Positions 24,937-33,701 of a stretch of DNA of 64,000 bases are shown here, in pieces. The DNA lies in the NCBI GenBank assembly GCA_016787575.1, contig JAEUUO010000009.1, positions 1 through 64,000 on the forward strand, given 5' to 3'. Within the stretch, counting starts at the first letter, position 1. Each line of letters starts with the position of its first letter. The notes below the pieces were generated by a model. It did no database searches and was not told where the DNA came from. It worked only from the letters and a program-made list of their open reading frames with translations. Position numbers and translations under genes: made by a program. The stretch is from Saprospiraceae bacterium. GTDB lineage: Bacteria > Bacteroidota > Bacteroidia > Chitinophagales > Saprospiraceae.

Positions 24937-26354
24937 ATACGATAACTTAGGCCAATATTCAATCCAATGAAAACATATTTTTGATTTATTGGATTTTCAG
25001 AATTCGACAAAGAATGCAAATAATAACGCATTGATGGTTCTAATAACAAAAGAATGCGTTCGTTGTATTTATAATTCAAACCAAGACTTGTTATTATACT
25101 TAGACCAGCATTTTTTCTAAACAATGCCACGCCAGCTTCACCTCCATTTTCAAGGTCATAAACGCTTTTAATGTCTTCTTTATAAATTTTACCACTTTGC
25201 TGAGACCAAAGATTTAAACCAATTCCCCCGTTAAGCGAAAGAATAAAGTCTTTAAGGTCTTTTTCAAATCCAACGGTAATTGGTAAATCCAGGTAAGTAT
25301 ATTTATTGTAAATTTTATCAAGAATAACTTTTTCTTCTATTTCTGTGCGTATTACATTTCCATCCTTGTCCTTGATTTCTTTGGTAATTTTTTGACGTTC
25401 TTTTACAAAATCAAAACGCTCCTTGTTTTTTGCATAGGCAATTCCACCTCGAAATGTCAATCCGTTGGCAGCAACATAAGATCCTCTTATGCCCAAACTG
25501 TAGGATACAATTGGTTTTTCAGAATTGGAACGCTCAATAGCATAATTAATCAAGCCTGGGTCATTTGTACTTAGGGTACGATTTGCCAATTCAGGTGAAA
25601 AATAAACATCCAGAAAGAAATGTGACTTCTTGTTTTTGTAAACATTGCAGCCGTCCAAAATACTGGATGCTGTGTTATCGGAATTTTGTTTAGAAGATTC
25701 TTCTTTTGTTAGAACTTTTTCAGCTTGACCTACATCACTGTAAATAGGGTAATTTGGTCCTGAAACAAGGGTTTCTAAAAATCCAGGCTCTGTAGAAGCA
25801 GTGAGATGATTCCCTAAATAATCAGCTGTACTGTTTGTTTCTTTTTGGCCCTGAATTGCATTGATTTCGGCAGACAAATTAATTTGGTTTGCATCAGCAG
25901 ATAAATTGTTGTTTTCAACTGATTCCTTTTTCAATTCAGCAGTTAATTTTTTCGAGAAAACTTTGTTTGCAAACAAAGCTTTTGCTGATTCTTTTTGATT
26001 TGCACTGATACTAGCACGTTGGTGATTAGAAGCCTTTGATTCTGCTGAGTTAGAAATGCTTGCGATGGTTGAATAATTTTGAGTTTCTGGAATCATTGGA
26101 AGATCTTTATTCCGCTGTTGCTCTATTTTTTGGTATTTCAACCATTTTGTAACAACATACGTACCAGCACCAATAACCATTAAAACGATGAGCGATGACA
26201 GTAAGATTGTCCACCAACTTCCCAATAAATGGGGTCTGCGTTTATCTTCATCCAACCTTTTGGCTATTGCATCCCAAACATGTGGATTAACTTGCATTTC
26301 AAAATTCTGCAGTTTCTTTTGAAATAGTTTATCCATCCAGCCCGAATTTATCAT
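24930..26354 (-). CDS. Trans-envelope ECF partner: cytoplasmic head, one membrane helix and outer-membrane barrel-like domain
   Basis: 474 residues. Residues 1-42 are a soluble head (MDKLFQKKLQNFEMQVNPHVWDAI type), residues about 46-69 are one membrane helix (WTILLSSLIVLMVIGAGTYVV), residues about 70-240 are a low-complexity Ser/Asn/Lys/Glu-rich linker, and residues about 240-474 are a beta-rich PorT-like barrel (SHFFLDVYFSPELANRT, YTYLDLPITVGFEKDL, FIGLNIGLSYRIQ). The start overlaps the sigma-factor stop (ATGA), indicating coupled translation and a sigma/anti-sigma relationship. I infer that the head binds the ECF factor and the outer part senses the envelope. The barrel could alternatively be soluble and periplasmic. 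Confidence 0.7.
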   Translation of the reverse strand: MINSGWMDKLFQKKLQNFEMQVNPHVWDAIAKRLDEDKRRPHLLGSWWTILLSSLIVLMVIGAGTYVVTKWLKYQKIEQQRNKDLPMIPETQNYSTIASISNSAESKASNHQRASISANQKESAKALFANKVFSKKLTAELKKESVENNNLSADANQINLSAEINAIQGQKETNSTADYLGNHLTASTEPGFLETLVSGPNYPIYSDVGQAEKVLTKEESSKQNSDNTASSILDGCNVYKNKKSHFFLDVYFSPELANRTLSTNDPGLINYAIERSNSEKPIVSYSLGIRGSYVAANGLTFRGGIAYAKNKERFDFVKERQKITKEIKDKDGNVIRTEIEEKVILDKIYNKYTYLDLPITVGFEKDLKDFILSLNGGIGLNLWSQQSGKIYKEDIKSVYDLENGGEAGVALFRKNAGLSIITSLGLNYKYNERILLLLEPSMRYYLHSLSNSENPINQKYVFIGLNIGLSYRIQ

Positions 26355-26887
26355 ATCGTGGTTTTTTGTAGCTTTAATAATTTATCTTGTAATACTTTCC
26401 TTGCTTTAACTAATTGTGACCTTGAAGTGCTTTCTTCTATTTTCAAACTTTCACTAATTTCTTTGTGAGAATACCCTTCAATTGCATAAAGATTGAAGAC
26501 CATTCTATAACCCTCCGGCAATTCACTAATCATTCCTAATAATTCTCGTTCGCTCATACTATTAATTGCTTCCGCATCTTCAAACGTTTCGGGAAGCTCA
26601 TCTCCAACCGAATATTCATTTTGAAAACTTTTACGGTGACAATTTTTAATAGCATTGTTGATCATAATTCTCCGAATCCATTGTTCAAATGGACCTTCAA
26701 ACTTATATTGATCCAGGTTGGTAAATACTTTTATAAAGCCATCCTGTAAGAGGTCTTCAGCTTCCATGACATGTCTTGAATAGCGACTACAGACCGCCAA
26801 CATTTTCCCTGAAAAGCGATCAAACAATGCCTTTTGACTGATACGATCTCCCTTAAGGCAACCTTGTATGATCTGTTCTATTTCCAC
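26351..26887 (-). CDS. ECF-type RNA polymerase sigma factor
   Basis: 178 residues. Region 2: GDRISQKALFDRFSGKM, MEAEDLLQDGFIKVFTNLDQ and FEQWIRRIMINNAIKN. Region 4: LPEGYRMVFNLYAIEGYSHK and EISESLKIEESTSRSQLVKA helix-turn-helix. This is the Bacteroidota sigma-70-like family often paired with inner-membrane partners. The start is a GTG at 26887; no ATG is available upstream in frame near it. The stop overlaps the next gene's ATG by four bases. The gene set lies convergent to gldD but has no evident link to gliding. Confidence 0.92.
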   Translation of the reverse strand: MEIEQIIQGCLKGDRISQKALFDRFSGKMLAVCSRYSRHVMEAEDLLQDGFIKVFTNLDQYKFEGPFEQWIRRIMINNAIKNCHRKSFQNEYSVGDELPETFEDAEAINSMSERELLGMISELPEGYRMVFNLYAIEGYSHKEISESLKIEESTSRSQLVKARKVLQDKLLKLQKTTI

Positions 26888-26963
26888 GAGACCACTAGCT
26901 TTGTTTTAAGACACCCTTGCTTTTCAAAACGCTGCTTTTATAGCATTAATAATTAATAATCAA

Positions 26964-27731
26964 TTAGTTAGATGCTTCCTTTTTAAGAAATTGCTCTAAA
27001 ATCTGGTTAAACTCATCCGGTTTTTCCATCATTGGGGCATGACCACAGGAGTCCAGAAAATACAAACTTGCATTTGGAATCAATTCTTTAAACTTTTCAG
27101 CTACAAATGGAGGTGTTACCCCATCATTCTTACCCCAAATCAACAAAGTAGGAACATGTATATTTTGCAATTTATCTCCTAAATTGTGACGAATCGCAGA
27201 TTTAGCGGTGGCTATTACACGAATGGCTTTTCCACGGTCATTTACAATATCATAAACTTCATCGACAAGTTCCTTGGTGGCAACTGCCGGGTTAAAAAAA
27301 GTTTCTTCCGTTTTATTCTTAATATATTCGTAATCTCCTCTTTTTGGAAATGTATTTCCCATACCACTTTCAAACAAACCCGAACTACCTGTCAAGGTAA
27401 TTGTATTGATGCGATCAGCATCTGCAAGTGCATACAACAATGCAATATGGCCGCCCAAACTGTTTCCAAGCAAATTAAGAGATTCAAATTTTTTGTATTT
27501 GACAAAGTCCAATACATGCTCGACCAATCCAGTCAAGGAAGCTTTAAATATTGGCAACTCATAAATTGGCAAGATGGGTATAATCACATTATACCGGCCT
27601 TTAAAATGGTTGAGAATGCCTTCAAAATTACTCAAAGCACCAAAAAGCCCATGCAAAAGCATGAGATTCGGACCTGCTGTTTTAGTCTCAATATATTTAA
27701 ATTTATCCTCTTCTATCAAATTAAACTCCAT
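26964..27731 (-). CDS. Alpha/beta-hydrolase fold protein
   Basis: 255 residues from the ATG at 27731 (the frame opens to 27770, but a TAnnTTTG box lies inside that extension). The oxyanion segment is LLHGLFGALSNF, the nucleophile elbow is GNSLGGH, the acid is in LLIWGKNDGVTPP, and the base His is in LDSCGHAPMMEKPDEFN. This is a complete catalytic set of a small esterase/hydrolase of the MhpC/BioH type. Substrate unknown. It is separate from the ctaA gene, which is upstream on the same strand with 61 bases between. Confidence 0.85.
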   Translation of the reverse strand: MEFNLIEEDKFKYIETKTAGPNLMLLHGLFGALSNFEGILNHFKGRYNVIIPILPIYELPIFKASLTGLVEHVLDFVKYKKFESLNLLGNSLGGHIALLYALADADRINTITLTGSSGLFESGMGNTFPKRGDYEYIKNKTEETFFNPAVATKELVDEVYDIVNDRGKAIRVIATAKSAIRHNLGDKLQNIHVPTLLIWGKNDGVTPPFVAEKFKELIPNASLYFLDSCGHAPMMEKPDEFNQILEQFLKKEASN

Positions 27732-27750
27732 ACAATGCTTAAGCTTCCGA

Positions 27751-27758
27751 CAAAAATA
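27751..27758 (-). promoter_or_regulatory. -7 box of the alpha/beta-hydrolase gene
   Basis: On the minus strand TATTTTTG matches TAnnTTTG exactly, 19 bases upstream of the ATG at 27731. Confidence 0.45.
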
Positions 27759-27792
27759 ATCTAATTCCAATAATAATGAAATGCTATTTGGC

Positions 27793-28845
27793 TTATTTCA
27801 ATAAGCTCTTAGAATTTGATACGATACTTAAAAAATCAATACAGCTCAATAATAATACAATTCCTGTTAATTGATGCAATGATCCATACCAAAGTGGAAC
27901 CGAACCATGACTGTTTAATAAAGTTAATATACCTAACAAGATTTGTACTAAAACTAAAAATATTATCAGATATAATTTGCTTGCAAATCTTGAATAATAA
28001 TTGTAAATTAGTAAAATCAAAATAAATAAAATACTATAAGCAAATAATCTGTGAAAAAATTGAACGATTACCGGACCGGTATGTGAAAGTTCGTATTCAG
28101 AAAATAGAAAATTTGAATAATTTGAAAACTGAAAAATTTCACGTGGTAAGAAGCTTCCCATTAAATAAGGCCATTCAGGGGCAACCAAAGCTGCTTTCAT
28201 CCCAGCCATAATGCCACCAAGATAAATTTGAATAAAAACAAATATTGTAAAAACAACCGGTAAATTAAAAATACCATTCAAACGACTCCACTGGATGCTA
28301 TTTCCTTTAACAAACAAGATCGTATTGTAAATATAAGTCAATAAAAAAACGGCAACAATAAGATGAAAGGACAATTTATAAGCATTGACCCAGGGATAAC
28401 TTGTTAATCCACTTGCAACCATAATCCAACCCAATGAAGCAACTAATACAGCCAATAAAAAAATAAAACTTATTTTAATTTTTAACTGATTACTCAAGTA
28501 ATTTTTAATAAAAAAATAAGCAGCGGGTATAATAAAAACCAAACCCATTAAACGAGCCCACAATCTGTGAAAATACTCCCAGAAAAATATGAACTTAAAT
28601 CGGTCAAGATCCATCCAGGCGTTTACTTTTGTAAATTGGGGTGTTTGCTTGTACAAATCAAAATAATGTGTCCATTGCTTTTCACTAAGAGGATACCAAA
28701 TTCCAGTTACAATGTCCCATCGGGTAATGCTGAGGCCGCTACCGGTTAATCGGGTAATGCCTCCTAAAATAATTTGAATTAAAACTAAAATTAATCCGGT
28801 CCACAACCAGGTTAAAACGTATTTATTTTTTTGGGATATTTCCAC
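27793..28845 (-). CDS. ctaA: Heme A synthase (COX15/CtaA)
   Basis: 350 residues with eight predicted membrane helices. Converts heme O to heme A for terminal oxidases. The four conserved His are seen: EYFHRLWARLMG, KLSFHLIVA, VIVQFFHRLFAY and GSLHQLTGI. The first loop reads LGGITRLTGSGLSITRWD, typical of the family (the 'GGxTRLTxSGLSIxxW' segment). Start is GTG at 28845. It stands alone: the cytochrome oxidase genes and ctaB are not in the window. Confidence 0.95.
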   Translation of the reverse strand: MEISQKNKYVLTWLWTGLILVLIQIILGGITRLTGSGLSITRWDIVTGIWYPLSEKQWTHYFDLYKQTPQFTKVNAWMDLDRFKFIFFWEYFHRLWARLMGLVFIIPAAYFFIKNYLSNQLKIKISFIFLLAVLVASLGWIMVASGLTSYPWVNAYKLSFHLIVAVFLLTYIYNTILFVKGNSIQWSRLNGIFNLPVVFTIFVFIQIYLGGIMAGMKAALVAPEWPYLMGSFLPREIFQFSNYSNFLFSEYELSHTGPVIVQFFHRLFAYSILFILILLIYNYYSRFASKLYLIIFLVLVQILLGILTLLNSHGSVPLWYGSLHQLTGIVLLLSCIDFLSIVSNSKSLLK

Positions 28846-29299
28846 AGAACAAAATTGATTAATTCTCAGCTGTTTTTCTCTATTTTAATTTATCCTCTTC
28901 TATTATCTTTATTTAGATATAAAATATATGAAGAAAGTAAATAAGGCCTGGTTAATATGTTAATAACATAAACAATTTGAGTTTTTATCATTTTTTCAAC
29001 ATCTTTTTATAATTGTATTTAAATGATTTTGAACAAAGAGTATGATTTTATTAACATTGTTTAAAAACTGGATGTTTAATATGATTCTGAATAAAAATGT
29101 TTAAAACATTTCAATAAGCAATCATTTATTCACATGGAATATTAAAAATGTATTACAATTGGAGTTTAAAGAAACAAAAGATCAAAAAACGATTGCCTAA
29201 TGTTAATAATTGAAAAGACTTCGTGGAAAATTCTCCATGACAGCAATTGAAAAACAATGCATTAAGCTTTAGAAATTAATTATATGTTTATAAAAAATT
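28846..29299. other. AT-rich intergenic region with short palindromes
   Basis: 454 bases between the divergent ctaA and dtd genes. No open frame beyond about 11 codons is credible. Two short perfect inverted repeats are present: TATGTTA-A-TAACATA at 28956-28970 and AAATGTTT-A-AAACATTT at 29095-29111. Nearby are further copies of TGTTTAA (around 29058 and 29073). They may be operators or only AT-rich chance. Confidence 0.5.
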
Positions 29300-29752
29300 A
29301 TGAGGGTTGTTATTCAGCGGGTACTTTCTGCAAGTTTATGGATTGAAGGCACTAACTATTCAGAGATCCAAAAGGGCTTGCTGGTATTGTTGGGTATTGG
29401 GATAAATGAACAACAGGAAGATCTTGATTATCTCGTTAAGAAAATCAGCCAATTGCGCATTTTTTCGGACGAAAAGGATCAAATGAACCTCTCTGTTATG
29501 GATATTGATGGAGAAATCCTTCTTGTAAGTCAATTTACTTTATTTGCAAGTACTAAAAAGGGCAACAGGCCCGGGTTTATTACTGCTGCAAATCCTTCGG
29601 AAGCCAAATCCTGGTATGAGGCATTTATAAAAGCACTCGAACTAGCTACACAAAAGAATATTAAAACTGGTGTATTTGGTGCAGATATGAAAATACAATT
29701 GATCAATGATGGACCAGTGACTATTTTTATAGATTCTAAACTACGGGAATAA
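29300..29752 (+). CDS. dtd: D-aminoacyl-tRNA deacylase
   Basis: 150 residues, the standard DTD length. It hydrolyses D-aminoacyl-tRNA (and Gly-tRNA-Ala) in the cytoplasm. The two active-site motifs are present: SQFTLFASTKKGNRPGF (residues about 77-93) and the C-terminal NDGPVTIFID (Gly-cisPro). The N-terminus MRVVIQRVLSASLWIEG is typical. First gene of a ten-gene run; the next gene starts on the base after the stop. Confidence 0.96.
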   Translation: MRVVIQRVLSASLWIEGTNYSEIQKGLLVLLGIGINEQQEDLDYLVKKISQLRIFSDEKDQMNLSVMDIDGEILLVSQFTLFASTKKGNRPGFITAANPSEAKSWYEAFIKALELATQKNIKTGVFGADMKIQLINDGPVTIFIDSKLRE

Positions 29753-30088
29753 ATGAAATCAGAGCAATTGCAAGTTGAAGAATGGATTAAATCCTATGGG
29801 GTGCGCTATTTTAGCGAAATGACAAACACCTTATTGTTGATGGAGGAAGTCGGGGAATTGGCACGATTGATAGCCAGAAAATACGGAGACCAATCTTTTA
29901 AGATAACGGAATCTAATTCAGACATTCAATTACAAATAGGCGATGAACTTTCAGACATCCTATTTATAGTATTTTGCCTTTCAAACCAACTGGATATTGA
30001 TTTGGATGAGGCATTCAAAAAAAACCTGCATAAAAAAACAAGCAGAGACCATAAGCGACACCTTGAAAATCCTAAACTTAAAAATTGA
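29753..30088 (+). CDS. MazG-like nucleotide pyrophosphohydrolase
   Basis: 111 residues, a single all-helical MazG domain. The metal-binding motifs are LLLMEEVGELARLIA (EExxE) and IGDELSDILFIVFC (ExxD). Such short proteins hydrolyse non-canonical NTPs to NMP and pyrophosphate (house-cleaning). It is shorter than E. coli MazG, which has two domains. The ATG directly follows dtd, and its stop overlaps the TTG of the next gene (TTGA). Confidence 0.9.
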   Translation: MKSEQLQVEEWIKSYGVRYFSEMTNTLLLMEEVGELARLIARKYGDQSFKITESNSDIQLQIGDELSDILFIVFCLSNQLDIDLDEAFKKNLHKKTSRDHKRHLENPKLKN

Positions 30089-31041
30089 AGAAAGTTAGCT
30101 TATACTTGGCTTTGTTGTTTTTAACCGGATGCTGTGTCATGGCATGTTTTGCTTATGTAATAATCCCTGATCAAAGTAGGTTTGCAAACAACCAAATACC
30201 GGAATATGCATTGATGGATCCAGGACAATCTTACTGTCTGCAGAAAATATTGATAACAACTTCTGATCAAGGATTCTTGGATAGATTTATCAATGGAAAC
30301 CGAGCTATTTATAAAAATAAGGTCGTCGACTTCAAGCAAAACGAAAATACGGAATGTTCCTGCTTTTGGTTTGGAACAGACAAATTTGGGCGGGATGTTT
30401 TAAGCCGCATTCTTGTAGGACTTCGCTATACGCTTATTATTGGATTTGCTTCGGTGGTATTGTCATTATTAATCGGATTGTTTCTCGGAGGACTTGCTGG
30501 TTTTTTTGGTGGTAAAATCGATGCGGTAATTTCAATATTGATAAATGTCTTTTGGTCTTTACCAACCATCTTATTGGCTTTTGCGATTATTCTAAGCTTT
30601 GGAAGGTCATTTAGTTCTATTTTTATTGCCATTGCTTTGACCATGTGGGGAGATGTTGCCCGTTTGGTTCGGGCACAGGTACTTTATTATAAGGAGATGT
30701 TGTTTGTCCAGGCGTCAAAGGCAATGGGCTTTTCTGAATATCGGATCTTATTTAAACACATTGTGCCCAATTTGATGGGGCCGGTATGGGTAAGTGCTGC
30801 CGGAAACTTTGCATTGGCAGTATTATTGGAATCCGGACTCTCTTTTTTGGGCTTTGGCTTACAACCCCCCATTCCTAGTCTTGGAAATATTCTCCAGGAA
30901 CAATATTCCTATGCCATTTCCGGAAAACCCTTATTGGCATTGATTCCCTCGATTGTTGTAGTTTTGCTCATTCTGTCTTTTCAGGTGATAACCGCTCATC
31001 TGCGGGATTTAACCGATGTCAGGATGCGAGTAATCAGATGA
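30085..31041 (+). CDS. ABC transporter permease (DppC/OppC type)
   Basis: 318 residues with about six membrane helices and a large loop after helix 1, as in peptide/nickel permeases of the DppC class. The EAA-like ABC contact loop is ASKAMGFSEYRILFKHIVPN and the C-terminal ESGLSFLGFGLQPPIPSLGN segment is characteristic of DppC/OppC. A permease normally needs a DppB partner, two ATPases and a binding lipoprotein; none is in the operon, so it must pair with genes elsewhere. The TTG start overlaps the preceding stop; the first 25 residues are a hydrophobic helix, consistent with the true start. Confidence 0.88.
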   Translation: MKKVSLYLALLFLTGCCVMACFAYVIIPDQSRFANNQIPEYALMDPGQSYCLQKILITTSDQGFLDRFINGNRAIYKNKVVDFKQNENTECSCFWFGTDKFGRDVLSRILVGLRYTLIIGFASVVLSLLIGLFLGGLAGFFGGKIDAVISILINVFWSLPTILLAFAIILSFGRSFSSIFIAIALTMWGDVARLVRAQVLYYKEMLFVQASKAMGFSEYRILFKHIVPNLMGPVWVSAAGNFALAVLLESGLSFLGFGLQPPIPSLGNILQEQYSYAISGKPLLALIPSIVVVLLILSFQVITAHLRDLTDVRMRVIR

Positions 31042-32261
31042 GCCGGGAAGAAGCAATTTTAACAAAAATGGAAAACGAGCTGAGTTTAAAACAGCTCCAG
31101 ATCACTTCATTGTTAAATATTACGCAAGCAATCAACGAAAATCTTCCCCAGGAGGAACTTTTCAATATGTATAAGAGTTTTTTAACCTGGGAACTGAGCA
31201 TAGAGCGCTTAGCTTTATTCATCAGAGAAGAGGATAACTGGCTTCCGGTAGTTACACACGATTTAGATCCGGATTTAGATTTAAGCAGTTTGCCAAATTT
31301 GTTTATTAAATACAATCGTTTGCACACTATTAAAAAAACGGACAGTGCAAAACTTCAAGGATTTGAATTTATTATTCCTGTATATCATAAAACTGAACCC
31401 ATAGCCTATTCATTGATAAGTGGTGTAAAAAGAGGAGATCAGATTTTTAATAATATTCAATTTATTACATCCATAACAAATATCGTTGCCGTTGCTATTG
31501 AAAATAAACGCCTGGTTAGAAAACAGATCGTACAAGAAAAAGAATGGGAATTGGCAAAAGAGGTAACCCAAATGCTGATTCCAGAAGAGATGCCCTGTGG
31601 AACTAATTTTTCATTGGCCAATGTTTACAGACCTCATTATAAAGTAGGAGGTGACTACATTGATTATTTGTGGTTTTCTGAACACAAAATATGCTTTTGT
31701 ATAGCAGATGTTTCAGGAAAAGGAATTGCTGCTGCGATGATAATGGCGAATTTTCAAGCATTGTTACAAAACCTGGGACAACAATATAAAGATCTTGAAA
31801 CCTTGGTAATGGTTTTAAACCAGGCAGTCATGCGGATTACCAAAGGTGAAAAGTACCTTACTTTTTTTATAGCTGTAGCTGATTTAAAATACAAGAAATT
31901 GTATTATGTAAATGCAGGACATATCCCGCCAGTTTTATTTCAAGACGGAAAATTTATAGACCTTAAAGCAACCACAACCATCATCGGTCATTTTGATCAG
32001 TTACCGGAAATTCATGAAGGAATTGTAGATTTGAAAGAAAACACCATACTGGTCGCATTTACAGATGGATTGATCGATTTAAAAAATAGTTTGGGAATAA
32101 ATTTTACCGAAGACATGTTGCGGAGTTATATCTTAGAACATCAAAATGCTGAAGCGAAAGTAATGTGTAATTCAATTATGGACTATATATCCGATTTTAA
32201 AGGCAAGGAAGAAATTCCAGATGACATTGCACTTGTTACGTTTAAATTTTCTGAAGCATGA
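31038..32261 (+). CDS. GAF-like sensor with SpoIIE-type protein phosphatase
   Basis: 407 residues. Residues 1-30 form a helix; about 35-165 are GAF-like; about 185-405 are a PPM/SpoIIE serine phosphatase. Metal-binding Asp are in KVGGDYIDYL, CIADVSGKGIAAAM and VAFTDGLIDLKN, and the VNAGHIPPVLF segment is conserved. Such enzymes dephosphorylate anti-sigma antagonists in partner-switching pathways. No anti-sigma kinase (RsbW) or antagonist (RsbV) gene is adjacent, so the target is unknown. ATGA overlap with both neighbours. No membrane segment, so it should be cytoplasmic. Confidence 0.9.
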   Translation: MSREEAILTKMENELSLKQLQITSLLNITQAINENLPQEELFNMYKSFLTWELSIERLALFIREEDNWLPVVTHDLDPDLDLSSLPNLFIKYNRLHTIKKTDSAKLQGFEFIIPVYHKTEPIAYSLISGVKRGDQIFNNIQFITSITNIVAVAIENKRLVRKQIVQEKEWELAKEVTQMLIPEEMPCGTNFSLANVYRPHYKVGGDYIDYLWFSEHKICFCIADVSGKGIAAAMIMANFQALLQNLGQQYKDLETLVMVLNQAVMRITKGEKYLTFFIAVADLKYKKLYYVNAGHIPPVLFQDGKFIDLKATTTIIGHFDQLPEIHEGIVDLKENTILVAFTDGLIDLKNSLGINFTEDMLRSYILEHQNAEAKVMCNSIMDYISDFKGKEEIPDDIALVTFKFSEA

Positions 32262-33025
32262 AGAAAAAATTTGTAGCAATTTTATTGGCTGTAGTTGCCG
32301 GTGGGTTTGGGGCTCATAAATTTTACCTTCGTCAACCGGAACTTGGAGTAGCCTATTTAGCACTATTTATATGGTTGGGTCGTTTTGCCGGTATGCCATT
32401 GACTGCATTTTTAGGATGGTACGATGCTTACAAATTATTAACCATGGACGATGCAGAATTTGACAGGCGTTATAACAGTTACTTTTTTAGAGACCGTTTT
32501 GGCAGACGACTTGAAAAGTCTAAAGAAAAAACCATCAACCGGAAAGGCCGATACATAATGATTGATGACGATGCTCCCAAAAGCGAACGAAATTATCCAA
32601 CGGTAATGAATTTCAAAAAAAGGAGAGAAGCCGAAAGTTTCAAACAATCCGGAATAAAAAAATTCAAAGAATTTGATACCAAAGGAGCCATATCGGATTT
32701 TAAAAAGGCTTTAGAATCAAACCCCGATGATTTTGCCATTCACTTTAATATCGCATGTGCATATTCATTAGAAGAGCAAGCAATGGAATCTTTTAAACAT
32801 TTGGATTTAGCCGTAGCCAATGGATTTCAACAATTTGAAAGAATTTTAAATCACGAAGCACTTGCATATATACGTGTGCTTCCGGCGTTTGATGCTTATA
32901 AAAAAAATCAATACCGTTTAAACGAACATATCATGACGCTGCTTCAAACTAAAACAGTGCAAACAAAAGAAGAACCACTTGAATTAGTAAATAAAATACC
33001 CATCGAACTAATAAAAGAAAAATGA
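32258..33025 (+). CDS. TM2-domain protein with TPR-like C-terminus
   Basis: 255 residues. Residues 1-62 form a TM2 domain: two membrane helices with the conserved GGFGAHKFYLRQPELGVAYL turn and FLGWYDAYKLL end. Residues about 120-200 hold tetratricopeptide-like helices (FDTKGAISDFKKALESNP, FAIHFNIACAYSLEEQA). The middle is basic and charged. TM2 proteins are small membrane proteins with unknown biochemistry; the TPR part suggests protein interaction on the cytoplasmic side. ATGA overlaps on both sides place it in the phosphatase operon, possibly as its membrane anchor (inference). Confidence 0.8.
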   Translation: MKKKFVAILLAVVAGGFGAHKFYLRQPELGVAYLALFIWLGRFAGMPLTAFLGWYDAYKLLTMDDAEFDRRYNSYFFRDRFGRRLEKSKEKTINRKGRYIMIDDDAPKSERNYPTVMNFKKRREAESFKQSGIKKFKEFDTKGAISDFKKALESNPDDFAIHFNIACAYSLEEQAMESFKHLDLAVANGFQQFERILNHEALAYIRVLPAFDAYKKNQYRLNEHIMTLLQTKTVQTKEEPLELVNKIPIELIKEK

Positions 33026-33678
33026 TAGCACTCAATTTTATTGACAAAAATATAAACAGCTTTTCCATAAAGGACACAGCAGCTAAAGTAAGACAGGCTC
33101 TTGAACAAACGGGATTGACCGAAGCAATTGTTTTGGATGAAAAACATTTTGTTGGCATGATTTCAAAAGAAGATATGCTCGAATATGGAGAAAACAGTTT
33201 GTTAAAAGAAATTCCTATGCAAATGCACGAGTCAGTTGGTCCACAGAGCCATTTTTTTGAAATTTGGACACGCATTGTTGAAAATCACCTCAGTTGTATT
33301 GCTGTAGTTAACGATCAAGATGAATTTATCGGAAGCATTTCCAAGCAAAGTTTAATTCAATTTTACGGACAGTGTTTTGCAATGTCTGAACCGGGTTGCA
33401 TCCTTGTATTAAACCAACGCCGTATGGATTATTCGTTGAGTAAAATAGCACGCATAATTGAAGAACAAGATTGCAATGTATTGGGAAGTTTTGTGAGTGA
33501 AGCATCGGATTCAACGAGTGTATTTATAACACTGAAATTAAATTGTCATGATGCACAAGGAATTGTAAATTCACTGCAGCGTTACGGAATTGAAGTGGTT
33601 GAATTGTTTTCTGAGGAGCGATTTAATGATCCTTTGCAAGATCGATTTAACATGTTGATGAGTTATTTAAATTTATAG
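33022..33678 (+). CDS. CBS-CBS-ACT domain protein (AcuB-like)
   Basis: 218 residues. CBS 1 is about residues 5-55 (TAAKVRQALEQTGLTEAIVL), CBS 2 about 72-122 (HLSCIAVVNDQDEFIGSISK). Residues about 128-215 look like an ACT domain (PGCILVLNQRRMDYSLSKIA, then YGIEVVELFSE). CBS domains bind adenine nucleotides. This gene lies next to nadK in many Bacteroidota, as here with one barrel gene between. It may tune an unknown enzyme in response to nucleotide level. Confidence 0.82.
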   Translation: MIALNFIDKNINSFSIKDTAAKVRQALEQTGLTEAIVLDEKHFVGMISKEDMLEYGENSLLKEIPMQMHESVGPQSHFFEIWTRIVENHLSCIAVVNDQDEFIGSISKQSLIQFYGQCFAMSEPGCILVLNQRRMDYSLSKIARIIEEQDCNVLGSFVSEASDSTSVFITLKLNCHDAQGIVNSLQRYGIEVVELFSEERFNDPLQDRFNMLMSYLNL

Positions 33679-33701
33679 CTATTTCCAGACGGTCTATTAT
33701 T

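Noticed and set aside
27186..27764. 192-codon plus-strand frame antisense to the alpha/beta-hydrolase
   Set aside because: The hydrolase on the minus strand has a full catalytic set; the antisense frame shows no fold or promoter.
28137..28146. TTTCACGTGG inside ctaA as a second parS
   Set aside because: Only 10 of 16 bases match, it is asymmetric, and it is explained by the coding sequence.
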